Of a stretch of 64,000 nucleotides of DNA, positions 28,144 through 40,781 are shown piece by piece (position 1 is the stretch's first letter; each line of letters begins with the position of its first letter). Under the pieces are notes generated by a model. The model did no database searches. It was not told where the DNA came from and saw only the letters and a program-made list of their open reading frames with translations. Both the position numbers and the translations under genes were made by a program. The DNA comes from Paenibacillus xylanexedens (lineage in GTDB: Bacteria > Bacillota > Bacilli > Paenibacillales > Paenibacillaceae), in contig NZ_JAGIKV010000002.1 of NCBI RefSeq assembly GCF_017874615.1, forward strand, positions 62,001 to 126,000, written 5' to 3'.

Positions 28144-29493
28144 CTAATTCAGAGGTCTGTATATGGCGCCTAGCTGATCTAATTCCTGTCCTGCTCTTCC
28201 ATAAAATCCGGCTATATACCACCCTACTGGTGCCTCAAGTTTAATTTGATCCGATGTCTTTTGTCCGCCTTCAATCTTATTTCCAAGATTGGTCGACAAC
28301 TCCACGTAAAAGATCCGTTTATCTCCATTTCGTGTCCCCTGACTAATGGTTGCCTGGGTTAAGTACTCTCCCTCCGCCAGGTTTAGTGTGGTAATATTCG
28401 ATTGGCCGCCATGTGCCAGGTTCGTTCCATCCCTGTACAACGTTGAAATGCCGTCTACACGGTTGCCCGAGTTAAGCGCAACGGAACTGGGTCTGGCATC
28501 GGGAATCTGATTCAGATCATTAAACCCAGTTCCTCCAGATCCACCAATCGTTGAACTAAGTTGGTACTGAGAAGATGTGCTGTACACAAATTCCGCTGTA
28601 ATCGGATAATGATCGGAGAGTTGCTTCCCACTCGGATCAACAAATGTTTGATTTTCTAGACGGTAGCTCTGTGCATTCAGAGACAACGCTTTACTTCCGC
28701 GATACAAAATTTTGTCCACGATCTCATAGTTGGGTCCATTTAAATTGGTTGCATCCATAAGGGCTTCTCCATCAGCGGGAATACTCCCACCTCGAATCAA
28801 ATCGATCCACGGATCGCTTAAACCATTCTCAGACATGAGCAACTCTATATTGTCAGCGGCACGGGTATACCGTGTATTGGTATCCCCAAATACGATAACC
28901 GCATTCCCGTCCGAGTGCTCCTTGATGTAATTGGAGAGTTGTCTGATATTATCTCGTCTGGCCTCAAGCGATTTATCATCTCTACCCGCGTCCGCATGCA
29001 AGTTGTACACGTCCACTTTCACCTGAGGTGTGATCTCATATGTAGCTGCTGTAAATCCTTTTGGAGTCAATTCATCACTTCCATTGTCAAAAACACCAGA
29101 TCGCTTATCCCAGGTAATACGTTTCAAGTCACGGAATGGATATTTGGACAGACTGTTTAACCCACTACCAAAACCCGCAATTCCGCTTGTTGTCGTAAGA
29201 TACGGCAGAGTGACTTGGGAGATCAGCTCATTATGATAATTAAAATCCTCTTGCACATTAATGATGTCATAGTCATTTAATTTTGGGGAAATCTGAACGG
29301 TGTACTCCTTGGGGTTGGAACTGGATACCAGGTCCGGAAGACCACCTACATTGTAACTAAGTACGTTGAATGAACCCGATACCGATCCACCTTCTGCAGC
29401 ACTCGCCGTTGATAAAAATAACGGAGAGCTCGTAAAGGCAACAACAGCAGACAATACCAAGGCTGCTCCTTTTTTAACTATACTTCTTCGCAT
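28144..29493 (-). CDS. Secreted endonuclease/exonuclease/phosphatase-family enzyme with C-terminal jacalin-like domain
   Basis: 449 aa from ATG 29493, six bases after AGGAGG (ATG 29496 is also possible). The signal peptide ends near ASA-AEG. An EEP (DNase I-like) domain spans about residues 35-300: NVLSYNVGGLP, NVQED with the metal-binding Glu, NLHADAGRDD, VIVFGDTNTR, and SDHYPI with the catalytic His. A C-terminal region (about 310-449; GGSGGTGFNDL, VDGISTLYRDGTNLAHGG) looks like a jacalin-type beta-prism lectin. It may be a sphingomyelinase-like phospholipase or a nuclease; a lectin tail suggests binding to surface sugars. Confidence 0.8.
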   Translation of the reverse strand: MRRSIVKKGAALVLSAVVAFTSSPLFLSTASAAEGGSVSGSFNVLSYNVGGLPDLVSSSNPKEYTVQISPKLNDYDIINVQEDFNYHNELISQVTLPYLTTTSGIAGFGSGLNSLSKYPFRDLKRITWDKRSGVFDNGSDELTPKGFTAATYEITPQVKVDVYNLHADAGRDDKSLEARRDNIRQLSNYIKEHSDGNAVIVFGDTNTRYTRAADNIELLMSENGLSDPWIDLIRGGSIPADGEALMDATNLNGPNYEIVDKILYRGSKALSLNAQSYRLENQTFVDPSGKQLSDHYPITAEFVYSTSSQYQLSSTIGGSGGTGFNDLNQIPDARPSSVALNSGNRVDGISTLYRDGTNLAHGGQSNITTLNLAEGEYLTQATISQGTRNGDKRIFYVELSTNLGNKIEGGQKTSDQIKLEAPVGWYIAGFYGRAGQELDQLGAIYRPLN

Positions 29494-29663
29494 CATACCC
29501 CTCCTCATATTAGAATCTATTCAAATATATGTAATATTCGTTAATGGAAGAATAACGCTGGTCTATTCATTTGTAAATATACAAATTGAACTAAAGAATA
29601 TTTCCGCTTGCCACTCCGATAACAGAATAACCTTCTAATCACTGTTATCCCCAGATTTTTTGA

Positions 29664-29715
29664 ATAAAAATACCCCCTTGAGAGACTTTTTAAAAAGTCT
29701 GCTCTAGAGGGTATT
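29664..29715 (-). terminator. Terminator of the suf operon
   Basis: On the minus strand AATACCC (29709-29715) pairs with GGGTATT (29669-29675) outside a perfect inner hairpin AGACTTTTT/AAAAAGTCT (29683-29700), followed by TTTTTAT. It lies about 80 bp after the sufB stop. Confidence 0.85.
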
Positions 29716-29794
29716 CGATCACATAAAACGATATCTACCGCTTAACATCAGCAACTAGCTTCAGCTTTACGGCTTCGAAAGGCGTTGCATTGGA

Positions 29795-31192
29795 TTAACC
29801 AATGGAACCTTCCATTTCGAACTTGATCAATCTATTCATCTCAACAGCGTATTCCATTGGCAATTCCTTCGTGAATGGCTCAATGAAGCCCATGATAATC
29901 ATCTGTGTTGCTTCTGCATCCGTCAGACCACGGCTCATCAGGTAGAAGAGTTGATCCTCAGACACTTTGGATACTGTAGCTTCATGCTCCAGCATGATGT
30001 TATCATTCATGATTTCATTGTAAGGAATTGTATCCGATGTGGACTCATTATCGAGAATGAGTGTATCACACTTGATGTTGGATTTCGCGCCCTCAGCTTG
30101 ACGTCCAAAGGAAGCCAAACCACGGTACGTTACTTTACCACCATGTTTACTGATGGATTTGGATACGATCGTAGATGTTGTATCCGGAGCCAAGTGGATC
30201 ATTTTCGCACCTGCATCCTGATGCTGGTTTTTACCAGCTACAGCGATGGAGAGTACGGAACCTTTAGCTCCACGGCCTTTCAATACAACCGCAGGATATT
30301 TCATTGTCAGTTTGGAACCGATGTTACCATCGACCCATTCCATTGTTGCATTTTCTTCTGCAACTGCACGTTTCGTAACGAGGTTGTAGATGTTTGGTGC
30401 CCAGTTTTGGATCGTTGTGTAACGAACACGGGCATTTTTCTTACAGATAATCTCAACGACCGCACTATGCAGTGAGTTCGTGCTGTAGATTGGAGCTGTA
30501 CAGCCCTCTACATAGTGAACGAAACTATCTTCGTCGGCAATGATGAGTGTACGCTCGAATTGTCCCATATTCTCGGAGTTAATCCGGAAGTAGGCTTGCA
30601 GAGGTACTTCACATTTAACGCCCTTAGGCACGTAGATGAAGCTTCCTCCGGACCATACCGCACTATTCAATGCAGCAAATTTGTTATCTGCTGGCGGAAT
30701 AACCGTTGCAAAATATTCACGCAGGATTTCCGGATGCTCTCTGAGAGCCGTATCCGTATCCATGAAGATTACACCTTGGTCTTCCAATTCCTTTTGCATG
30801 TTGTGGTATACAACCTCGGACTCATACTGAGCCGATACACCTGCAAGGAACTTTTGCTCTGCTTCAGGGATACCCAATTTATCAAAGGTTTCCTTGATTT
30901 CGGAAGGAACTTCCTCCCATGTTTTACCTTGTTTCTCCGAAGCACGTACATAATACTGAATCTCATTGAAATCCAATCCGTCGAGATCTCCGCCCCATTT
31001 CGGCATTGGCATCTTTTCGAATTGTTTCAAGGATTTCAAACGGAATTCCAACATCCATTCCGGTTCATTCTTAATCTTGGAAATCTCGGTAACCACTTCT
31101 GCAGTCAGACCTTTACCGGTTTGAAAGATGGATTTGTGCTCGTCGCGAAAACCATATTTGTACTCTTCCATTTCTGGTGCTTTTTTAGCCAT
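29795..31192 (-). CDS. sufB: Fe-S cluster assembly scaffold protein SufB
   Basis: 465 aa, full length for the family. Strong SufB signatures: [22 protein letters not shown] near the start, [21 protein letters not shown], and [38 protein letters not shown] near the end. It forms the SufBCD scaffold on which clusters are built. It is the last gene of sufCDSUB, 20 bp after sufU, with RBS GGGAGG. Confidence 0.98.
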   Translation of the reverse strand: MAKKAPEMEEYKYGFRDEHKSIFQTGKGLTAEVVTEISKIKNEPEWMLEFRLKSLKQFEKMPMPKWGGDLDGLDFNEIQYYVRASEKQGKTWEEVPSEIKETFDKLGIPEAEQKFLAGVSAQYESEVVYHNMQKELEDQGVIFMDTDTALREHPEILREYFATVIPPADNKFAALNSAVWSGGSFIYVPKGVKCEVPLQAYFRINSENMGQFERTLIIADEDSFVHYVEGCTAPIYSTNSLHSAVVEIICKKNARVRYTTIQNWAPNIYNLVTKRAVAEENATMEWVDGNIGSKLTMKYPAVVLKGRGAKGSVLSIAVAGKNQHQDAGAKMIHLAPDTTSTIVSKSISKHGGKVTYRGLASFGRQAEGAKSNIKCDTLILDNESTSDTIPYNEIMNDNIMLEHEATVSKVSEDQLFYLMSRGLTDAEATQMIIMGFIEPFTKELPMEYAVEMNRLIKFEMEGSIG

Positions 31193-31212
31193 CTTGCTCT
31201 ACCTCCCTATCG

Positions 31213-34155
<2,943 letters not shown>

Positions 34156-34180
34156 TGATTAATCCTCCTCCGTTTTGTCT

Positions 34181-34963
34181 TTACGCTTCTTGGCCTACAG
34201 TTTCGTCTGTAATTCCCAGCTCTGCCTTTACCCAGTCATATCCTTCAGCTTCCAGACGGTGAGCCAATTCAGGTCCGCCGGATTTCACGATACGACCTTG
34301 CATCATTACGTGAACATAGTCAGGCGTAATGTAGTTCAACAGACGTTGGTAGTGAGTGATGATCAGGAAGCCACGATCTTCGCTCTTCATAGCGTTCACA
34401 CCGTCAGCCACGATTTTCAAAGCATCGATGTCCAGACCGGAGTCAATTTCATCAAGTACTACGATTTTTGGATCAAGCAGCATCATTTGCAGAATCTCGT
34501 TACGTTTTTTCTCACCACCGGAGAAACCTTCATTCAGGTAACGGTGAGCGAACTCAGGGTTCATGTCGAGTTCTTTCATTTTACCTTCCATTTGACGAAT
34601 GAACTTGATCAGGGAGATCTCATTACCTTCGCCACGACGTGCGTTAATTGCACTACGCAAGAAGTCGGAGTTCGTAACACCTGCAATTTCGCTTGGGTAT
34701 TGCATAGCCAGGAAGAGACCTGCACGTGCGCGCTCATCTACAGCCATATCCAATACATCTTCACCATCAAGTGTAATTGTACCGTCTGTTACTTCATATT
34801 TCGGGTGACCCATCAATGCAGAAGCCAGAGTAGATTTACCTGTTCCGTTCGGACCCATGATTGCGTGGATTTCTCCACCTTTCATTTCCAGGTTGATGCC
34901 TTTCAGGATTTCCTTACCTTCGATCGTCGCTTTCAGACCTTCAATGACGAAATTCGTAGCCAT
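34181..34963 (-). CDS. sufC: Fe-S cluster assembly ATPase SufC
   Basis: 260 aa. ABC-type ATPase with Walker A GPNGTGKSTLASAL, signature FSGGEKKRNEILQMM, Walker B KIVVLDEIDSGLDID and switch His in LIITHYQRLL. It powers remodelling of the SufB2C2D2 scaffold. First gene of the operon, RBS GGAGGG. Confidence 0.98.
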   Translation of the reverse strand: MATNFVIEGLKATIEGKEILKGINLEMKGGEIHAIMGPNGTGKSTLASALMGHPKYEVTDGTITLDGEDVLDMAVDERARAGLFLAMQYPSEIAGVTNSDFLRSAINARRGEGNEISLIKFIRQMEGKMKELDMNPEFAHRYLNEGFSGGEKKRNEILQMMLLDPKIVVLDEIDSGLDIDALKIVADGVNAMKSEDRGFLIITHYQRLLNYITPDYVHVMMQGRIVKSGGPELAHRLEAEGYDWVKAELGITDETVGQEA

Positions 34964-35023
34964 GTGTATTGTTTCCCTCCATTGATTAAATTGATGTTAG
35001 TTGTCGAAAACGAAAAAGCGCCT

Positions 35024-35123
35024 ATTATATCTGAACAGGGCTTCCCCTGAATTTCTCCTGTACTCGATTCTTAAAGCAAGAACACTTTAGAATAATTCTA
35101 AACTGATTCTCAATGATAATCAA
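35024..35123 (-). promoter_or_regulatory. suf promoter region with two overlapping palindromes
   Basis: On the minus strand TTGATT (35118-35123), a 17-bp spacer and TAGAAT (35095-35100) form a promoter about 130 bp before sufC. A perfect 7-1-7 palindrome TTAGAATAATTCTAA (35087-35101) covers the -10 box. A 9-1-9 inverted repeat with one mismatch, TGATTCTCA-A-TGATAATCA (35104-35122), covers the spacer and -35. The first differs from the PerR box TTATAATnATTATAA at one symmetric position; the second is Fur-box-like in composition. A TATAAT at 35024-35029 is a second possible -10 without a good -35. The rest of 35124-35285 shows nothing. Confidence 0.55.
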
Positions 35124-35285
35124 GTCATTTCCTAAGAACCTTTGTCCCTTGCATGAAACCTTATTCTTTCTGATTCTATAGTAAAAGACAAATTGAATCA
35201 AATCAGAAAACATCTTAAGCACAAATGCACAGTGAGAAAAATCACAGCAATTCAAGCTTTTATGTCATCTGCTGTACACTAATCT

Positions 35286-35319
35286 AAAAAAAGGACTCAT
35301 CCATATTATGGACAAGTCC
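35286..35319 (-). terminator. Terminator of the DUF1802 gene
   Basis: GGACT-c-ATCCAT (35293-35304) faces ATGGA-ca-AGTCC (35308-35319), and on the minus strand seven T follow. It lies about 25 bp after the stop at 35342. Confidence 0.85.
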
Positions 35320-35341
35320 CTCCGTTAAATAACGTTACCAT

Positions 35342-35917
35342 TTACAATTTGAGCATCTCGTTAATCTTCTGTACCTGTTCGTCAAAATCCGCAACGTCCA
35401 CCACCGGCGTCATTTCGCGCGGCACCGGACCATTCGGAATAGAAATCCATGAACGGCAACCATTATATTCAGGCAGTACGGGGATTTCCATCGGTTCTTC
35501 CAAAAGGTACACACGTAAAATCAATACATGGAGCGGATCTTTCCGTTTCCATTTCAAACGGTCTTCGGCAAAATCCGCTGTCCACATATGAAAGTCAAGA
35601 AGTCGATCCAGCATCTCCTGATCTCGTATCTCCAGATCCTGCGTTACTTCAGCATATGCTGTAATACGGATTGTCGAAGCTTCGGGCACCCATTCGGCCA
35701 GTGATTCTTCAACATAGGATTGATCCGAGGACTTAATCAGTTCTTTACGCTGATGTTCATAAGTCGGATACAGGTAAAACGCCGGACTTTTCAGCTCGAA
35801 ATGTCGGGTTTCCTCTACAATCCCGCCTTTGCGCATCACCATAATCTGGCGACCCGTTTCCAGCGCTTTGATTGCAGAAGCCCATTCTTTTAAAGCCGGT
35901 ATCGTCGGTTCTAACAT
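35342..35917 (-). CDS. DUF1802 family protein
   Basis: 191 aa from ATG 35917 (GGGGAGGG upstream). Features of DUF1802: ALKEWASAIKALETGRQIMVMRKGGIVEE at the start, FELKSPAFYLYPTYEHQ, and KRKDPLHVLILRVYLL. The function is unknown. Monocistronic, with its own terminator. Confidence 0.82.
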   Translation of the reverse strand: MLEPTIPALKEWASAIKALETGRQIMVMRKGGIVEETRHFELKSPAFYLYPTYEHQRKELIKSSDQSYVEESLAEWVPEASTIRITAYAEVTQDLEIRDQEMLDRLLDFHMWTADFAEDRLKWKRKDPLHVLILRVYLLEEPMEIPVLPEYNGCRSWISIPNGPVPREMTPVVDVADFDEQVQKINEMLKL

Positions 35918-36042
35918 AAGCGGTTCCCTCCCCAATCGTTCTTGTCAGCAGTATAGACGCTTAGGGCGTTTCTGACAACATGATCGGGGATCAAAAAGCT
36001 TACGTAAGAAACCCACTTGTATTAAGCAAAATCTTGGCTATA

Positions 36043-36504
36043 TTAACCCAGGAAAGAGCGAAGCATCCACATGTGTTTCTCCAGGTCAGCCTTGAAGCCT
36101 GTCAGCATATCGGATGTTGGTTGATCTTCAGCTGCATCTGCAACTTCGATACCTTCCTGATATTCATTCGAAAGTGTAGCGAAGTCCTCGATCAGGTTTT
36201 GCACCATTGTTTTTGCGTCTTCTCCGCCTGCTGCTTCTTGGATAGAAGAAAGCTCCAGATACTCTTTCATTGTAGCCGCCGGGCTACCTTTCAGTGTAAG
36301 GATACGCTCTGCGATTTCATCCATTTGTACTGTAACTTCGTTGTAGAATTCTTCGAATTTCACATGCAACGTGAAGAAGTTAGGTCCTTTAACGTACCAG
36401 TGATAGTTATGGATTTTGACATACAATACGTTCAGGTTAGCTACCTGACGATTAAGTACTTGTTCCACCGATTTTGCTTGATCTGTTTTGTTTTTTGTAG
36501 CCAT
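36043..36504 (-). CDS. Dps/MrgA-family DNA-protecting mini-ferritin
   Basis: 153 aa. Ferritin-like four-helix fold with the inter-subunit ferroxidase residues His35, His47, Asp62 and Glu66 (NYHWYVKG, FFTLHVKFEEFYNEV, MDEIAER), spaced exactly as in Dps. It oxidises and stores Fe2+ using H2O2 and may bind DNA. Many relatives are PerR-controlled; I could not see a clean PerR box directly upstream. Confidence 0.93.
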   Translation of the reverse strand: MATKNKTDQAKSVEQVLNRQVANLNVLYVKIHNYHWYVKGPNFFTLHVKFEEFYNEVTVQMDEIAERILTLKGSPAATMKEYLELSSIQEAAGGEDAKTMVQNLIEDFATLSNEYQEGIEVADAAEDQPTSDMLTGFKADLEKHMWMLRSFLG

Positions 36505-36711
36505 ATTAATCCCATCCTTTTATTTAAAATTAGTCTGTCATGCCATGATAAGCAGGTTGTCCCGCAATACATAACAGAGAGTTAATAATGTGTCACCACA
36601 TGTAGTGGAGAGCCTTGTTAACGGCGTTTCTCTCAACCGTCCGGCCTATTTGTTTTTACCCTTGAACCGGAAGTTCGAATCAGGATCGACTTGACTTGTC
36701 TCAAAAAAAAG

Positions 36712-36740
36712 TTCAAAAACCGCGCTATTTCCGATATACT
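36712..36740 (+). promoter_or_regulatory. Candidate promoter of mtnK-mtnA
   Basis: TTCAAA (36712-36717), a 17-bp spacer and TATACT (36735-36740), about 62 bp before the TTG start. No S-box (SAM-I) leader fits between it and mtnK. Confidence 0.5.
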
Positions 36741-36801
36741 GACATATACCAAGCAAAGAAGTGGGTTTTCCTGTTTCTTCATATATATGGAGGTGGCACC
36801 T

Positions 36802-38019
36802 TTGTCCCAATATCGCCCGTTTACCCCCCAGGATGCAATTGAACTGGCCAAAACATTACCGGGTCCATTTGCGGCAGATGCAAATCTGGATTGTCACGAG
36901 ATCGGCGATGGCAATCTGAATTTGGTATTCCACATCACGGATCAGAACTCCGATAAAAGTATCATTATCAAACAAGCGCTTCCTTATGCGAAAGTGGTTG
37001 GAGAATCATGGCCGCTCTCTCTGGTACGTGCCCGAATTGAACGTGAGATTCTTCAGGAAGAGTATCGTCTGTGTCCAGGGATGGTACCCGAAGTGTATCA
37101 TTACGATGATGACCTCGCGTTAACGGTTATGGAAGATCTGAGTGATCATGTGATCATGCGCAAAGGCCTGATCGAAGGTGTTTCCTATCCTCTTTTTGCA
37201 CAGCATATTGGGGAATTCATGGCAAGAACGCTGTTTTTCACATCCGACTTGGGCATGAATCAGCAATTGAAGAAGGAACAACAGGGCAGATTCATTAATC
37301 CGGACCAATGCAAAATAACGGAGGATCTGATCTTTGATGAACCCTACCGGATCGCTGAGAAAAATAATTATGATGTTTCCATTGAGGACGAGGCTGAAGC
37401 CCTTCGCACAGATGGAGAACTTCACCTTGAAGTGGCCTTGCTGCGGGAAAAATTCCTGACACATGGGCAGGCATTGCTTCATGGGGATCTGCATACAGGC
37501 AGTATTTTTGTTACACCTGAATCAACCAAGGTCATCGATCCCGAATTTGCATATTACGGCCCCATGGGATTTGATGTCGGTGCAGTCCTTGCGAACCTGC
37601 TCTTGAATTACGCATCCCTGCCAGGATGGATTCAGGATGAGACTGCTTTGCATGAACGTGAGACGCTTTTGCTGAAAATGGTTCGTGATGTATGGACTGA
37701 ATTCGAATCTCGTTTCCGTGCCCTCTGGGTTAACGACCTCGTTGATCCGATGGCAAAAACTGCAGGCTATCAGGATCTGTATGTGCAACAATTGTTCAGA
37801 GATTCGATCGGCTTCGCAGGTGCCAAGATGGTTCGTCGTATCGTGGGACTTGCTCACGTGGCGGATATAGATACCATTCCAAATGCGACTGAACGTGAAC
37901 ATGCTCAGCGTAAAGCGTTGTCCATTGGTAAAGCATTGATCAAGAACAATCGTCGCTTGAATACCATCGGCGAAGTACTGGATATTGTATCCACAGCTGT
38001 TACTACTACTAAGGTTTAA
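36802..38019 (+). CDS. mtnK: S-methyl-5-thioribose kinase
   Basis: 405 aa from TTG 36802, eight bases after GGAGG; longer frames start in the promoter. Kinase motifs: GDGNLNLVFHI, IIIKQALPYAKVVGESWPL, HGDLHTGSIFV (catalytic loop) and VIDPEFAYYGPMGFDVG (metal binding). It phosphorylates methylthioribose in methionine salvage. mtnA follows after 23 bp. Confidence 0.96.
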   Translation: MSQYRPFTPQDAIELAKTLPGPFAADANLDCHEIGDGNLNLVFHITDQNSDKSIIIKQALPYAKVVGESWPLSLVRARIEREILQEEYRLCPGMVPEVYHYDDDLALTVMEDLSDHVIMRKGLIEGVSYPLFAQHIGEFMARTLFFTSDLGMNQQLKKEQQGRFINPDQCKITEDLIFDEPYRIAEKNNYDVSIEDEAEALRTDGELHLEVALLREKFLTHGQALLHGDLHTGSIFVTPESTKVIDPEFAYYGPMGFDVGAVLANLLLNYASLPGWIQDETALHERETLLLKMVRDVWTEFESRFRALWVNDLVDPMAKTAGYQDLYVQQLFRDSIGFAGAKMVRRIVGLAHVADIDTIPNATEREHAQRKALSIGKALIKNNRRLNTIGEVLDIVSTAVTTTKV

Positions 38020-38042
38020 CATAAGGAACGGAGGTACCACCC

Positions 38043-39134
38043 ATGACAACCCCTGAATATCAGCCTCTGTCCTCTCTCATCTGGAAAAAGGACAAGCTTG
38101 AAATGCTTGACCAGCGTCTGTTGCCCGAAACGATCCTCATGTTGAAACTGTATACACCCGAGGAAGTATGGGAATCCATCCACTCCATGAAAGTACGCGG
38201 TGCTCCAGCGATTGGTATTGCTGCCGCATTTGGTGTTGTATTGGGTGCCAAATCATATGACGGAACAACCGTTCAAGGTTGGTTGGACCACGTAAAATCC
38301 ATATGTGCTCATCTGGCTACTTCCCGTCCAACAGCGGTCAACCTATTCTGGGCACTGGATCGCATGATGCAAAAATCAAATGAGGTCGTTGAATCCGGCC
38401 TGAGCCTGGATGAGGGCAATGATGCTCTTGAAGTAGAAGCTCTGTTGATTCAGAAAGAAGACGAAGAAGTATGCCGCATGATCGGCGAGAATGCACTGCC
38501 TTTGTTCGAAGATGGTATGGGTGTACTTACTCACTGCAACGCAGGCGGACTAGCTACTGCGAAATACGGTACAGCAACCGCTCCAATGTATCTCGCACAG
38601 GAACGTGGCATTCACCTGAAAGTATTTGCAGACGAAACTCGTCCTGTACTTCAGGGTGCACGCCTGACTGCATTTGAGTTACAGCAAGCCGGCATTGACG
38701 TTACGCTGCTCTGTGATAACATGGCAGGCATGGTGATGTCCAAAGGCTGGATTCAAGCCGTTATCGTCGGAACTGATCGTGTTGCAGCTAACGGTGACGT
38801 AGCTAACAAAATCGGAACTTACAGTGTGGCCTTGCTTGCCAAGGCTCATAATATTCCGTTCTATGTAGCGAGCCCATTGTCGACTATCGACTTGTCCACT
38901 CCATCCGGGGACCTCATTCCGATTGAAGAACGCGCTGCGGAAGAAGTCACTGAAGGATTTGGTAAACGTACAGCACCGCAAGGTGTTAAAGTATACAATC
39001 CAGCATTTGACGTAACGCCTAACGAATATGTAACAGCTATTATCACGGAAAAAGGCGTTGTTCGCGCACCTTTCCAAGAAAATCTGGCTGCCTTGTTCGC
39101 GAAGGAAGAAGCTGAATTTAATGAGAGTATTTAA
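38043..39134 (+). CDS. mtnA: Methylthioribose-1-phosphate isomerase
   Basis: 363 aa, eIF2B-like fold. Signatures: [16 protein letters not shown], the catalytic-cysteine region [11 protein letters not shown], the region [21 protein letters not shown] with the catalytic Asp, and [12 protein letters not shown]. It converts methylthioribose-1-phosphate to methylthioribulose-1-phosphate. RBS GGAGGT. No other mtn genes lie in the window. Confidence 0.97.
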   Translation: MTTPEYQPLSSLIWKKDKLEMLDQRLLPETILMLKLYTPEEVWESIHSMKVRGAPAIGIAAAFGVVLGAKSYDGTTVQGWLDHVKSICAHLATSRPTAVNLFWALDRMMQKSNEVVESGLSLDEGNDALEVEALLIQKEDEEVCRMIGENALPLFEDGMGVLTHCNAGGLATAKYGTATAPMYLAQERGIHLKVFADETRPVLQGARLTAFELQQAGIDVTLLCDNMAGMVMSKGWIQAVIVGTDRVAANGDVANKIGTYSVALLAKAHNIPFYVASPLSTIDLSTPSGDLIPIEERAAEEVTEGFGKRTAPQGVKVYNPAFDVTPNEYVTAIITEKGVVRAPFQENLAALFAKEEAEFNESI

Positions 39135-39200
39135 GAATAAAATTCGTGTATAGAGCCATTGGCTACTGATGTGCCCGGCTCTGTATTAGGACGCTAAGAA

Positions 39201-39240
39201 GCTAAAGAAGGGCTTCCCATACGGGGAGCCCTTCTTTAGC
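39201..39240. terminator. Bidirectional terminator after mtnA
   Basis: GCTAAAGAAGGGCTTCCC (39201-39218) pairs with the complementary right arm ending at 39240. It lies between the convergent mtnA and yunC genes. Confidence 0.88.
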
Positions 39241-39244
39241 GTGA

Positions 39245-39547
39245 TTAGATCATTTTCAACAAAGCCTCTACACCCGTCATACCAATCGTAATGCCCATGG
39301 CCTCGGCTTCTGTTGTCACCGACTCCATAGGTGCATGCAACAATTGCTCCAGTGTACGCACACCAACCGCCCGAGCCGCAATAATTTTGCGATCCCCGAG
39401 CTTCTCATTAAGTAATCCCACGTCGAGTGCTCCGCACATGATATATCCTTTGGATGTGTTAATGGTCAACAACGTTGTTTTGGGCAGCTTGACTTCTACC
39501 CCTACCAATACATGCTCTCCAACTACAATGGGCTCCATCGTCACCAT
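39245..39547 (-). CDS. yunC: YunC-like DUF1805 protein
   Basis: About 100 aa. Matches the YunC pattern: LVGVEVKLPKTTLLTINTSKGYIMCGALDVGLLNEKLG, then IIAARAVGVRTLEQLLHAPM. The function is unknown. The start is uncertain: ATG 39547 lies 14 bases after AGGAGG, a GTG at 39574 precedes that RBS, and ATG 39538 is a third option. A decayed partial copy of its 5' end lies at 40930-41085. Confidence 0.8.
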   Translation of the reverse strand: MVTMEPIVVGEHVLVGVEVKLPKTTLLTINTSKGYIMCGALDVGLLNEKLGDRKIIAARAVGVRTLEQLLHAPMESVTTEAEAMGITIGMTGVEALLKMI

Positions 39548-39720
39548 AATTTCCCGATCCACCTCCTCTTCCACAGGTCACGATAATTGTATGCCTCATT
39601 CTGGATTGTCGTGTGGACACCTGCCGTGTTTGAGAAAATGTAGGTACTTACAGTTTAAATATATTGTTGCTAATTCTCTTCGCAGACTTAGATATTAGAA
39701 ATATGCTTAGTTGGAATATA

Positions 39721-39746
39721 AAAAGCCACCTCAGAAATGAGGCAGC
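39721..39746 (-). terminator. Terminator of the secreted protein gene
   Basis: On the minus strand GCTGCCTCA and TGAGGTGGC form a nine-pair stem (two G-U pairs) around TTTC, followed by TTTTTAT. It lies about 25 bp after the stop at 39770. Confidence 0.78.
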
Positions 39747-39769
39747 TCTTCCACTGACTTAACCTATAC

Positions 39770-40375
39770 TTACATAGAATCCATGACTTTATCGATGTCG
39801 AAGTCCAGAGTGTTATCGCTGTAGATTACTCGATTAATTAAAAAGTTTCCAAAGATAGAGAGGGAAAGACTAATGTGTGTTTTTTTCTTATCTACTATCC
39901 AATAGCATTGATAGCTTATCTTTCCAGCAGCTAGATCTTTCTCTTCGCCATCATACATAGTGACACGCTTGCCGCTTCGATCAAGAATGTCTCTGTTGTT
40001 AATAGATCTGTCATATGTATCAAATAGATCTCGCTTTAAACTGAAATATTCACCTATCAAGTGCATTGTAGTTCCATTAGTATTGTTTGGGTCAAATACA
40101 TACATTGCACGGACTAATTTGTTTTTGTAAAACAAGTAATACAGATTCGCATTCTTCCTAAATCCTTTTGTTTTATAAACTACGTAGGTAAAATCTTTAC
40201 TCTTTACTGTTTCCAATATCTTTGATTTTTCTTTCTTTTTAACCTGATTGACTGTCATGCCCCAATTGACATTTTTAAAATCGTACTTAGTAGCTGCTGT
40301 TGCAGGTGCGGGTGCATATGTAGTTGAAACGACAAACAATAATAAAACTAAAAACGATAAAACCAACTTCTTCAT
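39770..40375 (-). CDS. Secreted protein of unknown function
   Basis: 201 aa with a Sec signal peptide (basic start, hydrophobic core, likely cleavage near ATA-ATK). The mature part begins YDFKNVNWGMTVNQVKKKEKSK, a WGM-x-x-x-QV opening common in small exported proteins that sense or modulate something at the surface. Lys- and Tyr-rich and low in GC compared with its neighbours. I do not recognise a function. It lies between yunC and the yunC fragment, so it may be inserted DNA. Confidence 0.75.
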   Translation of the reverse strand: MKKLVLSFLVLLLFVVSTTYAPAPATAATKYDFKNVNWGMTVNQVKKKEKSKILETVKSKDFTYVVYKTKGFRKNANLYYLFYKNKLVRAMYVFDPNNTNGTTMHLIGEYFSLKRDLFDTYDRSINNRDILDRSGKRVTMYDGEEKDLAAGKISYQCYWIVDKKKTHISLSLSIFGNFLINRVIYSDNTLDFDIDKVMDSM

Positions 40376-40480
40376 ACGTAGACCTCGTTTCCTAAATTAT
40401 GGAATTATTATACCATGCCAAAAGTAGTGGGTCTATGGGATTCAATAGAAGGGATTAGAACGCAGGGAATAAACACTAAT

Positions 40481-40515
40481 AAAAGCCCCCTCACCCAAGG
40501 TGAGTTGAATTGGGC
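40481..40515 (-). terminator. Terminator of the 86-aa hypothetical gene
   Basis: CTCACC/GGTGAG (40490-40495 with 40499-40504) inside GCCC/GGGC (40485-40488 with 40512-40515), followed on the minus strand by TTTTATT. It lies six bases after the stop at 40521. Confidence 0.8.
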
Positions 40516-40520
40516 CTACC

Positions 40521-40781
40521 TTAAAACGTATGCTCATCATTCTTTAATCGTCTTATCTCCGTTAACTCTCTTCTAATTCCCAGTACACGTCTATGAAGTA
40601 CACTGCGGTCTATTGATTCAGCTACCGACTTTTTGAACTGGACATCCAAATCACTTAATTGCTCCTGAGCTAGTTTCTTTTTATGTATTTGTTTCACTTG
40701 AACTTTTGTAGTTTCAGGCTTGACAGGCTTCAATCTTTTCTGCTTCATAATCTGTTCAAATACACTGTCCTCTTGATGCAT
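40521..40781 (-). CDS. Small basic hypothetical protein
   Basis: 86 aa from ATG 40781 (AAGGA nine bases upstream; ATG 40790 is too close). Highly charged and probably helical, with no Cys and no membrane segment (QIMKQKRLKPVKPETTKVQ, ESIDRSVLHRRVLGIRRELTEI). No family recognised. It has its own terminator and lies in the segment bracketed by the yunC duplication. Confidence 0.6.
   Translation of the reverse strand: MHQEDSVFEQIMKQKRLKPVKPETTKVQVKQIHKKKLAQEQLSDLDVQFKKSVAESIDRSVLHRRVLGIRRELTEIRRLKNDEHTF

Noticed and set aside
36505..36801. S-box riboswitch before mtnK
   Set aside because: None of the conserved S-box segments could be found by eye.
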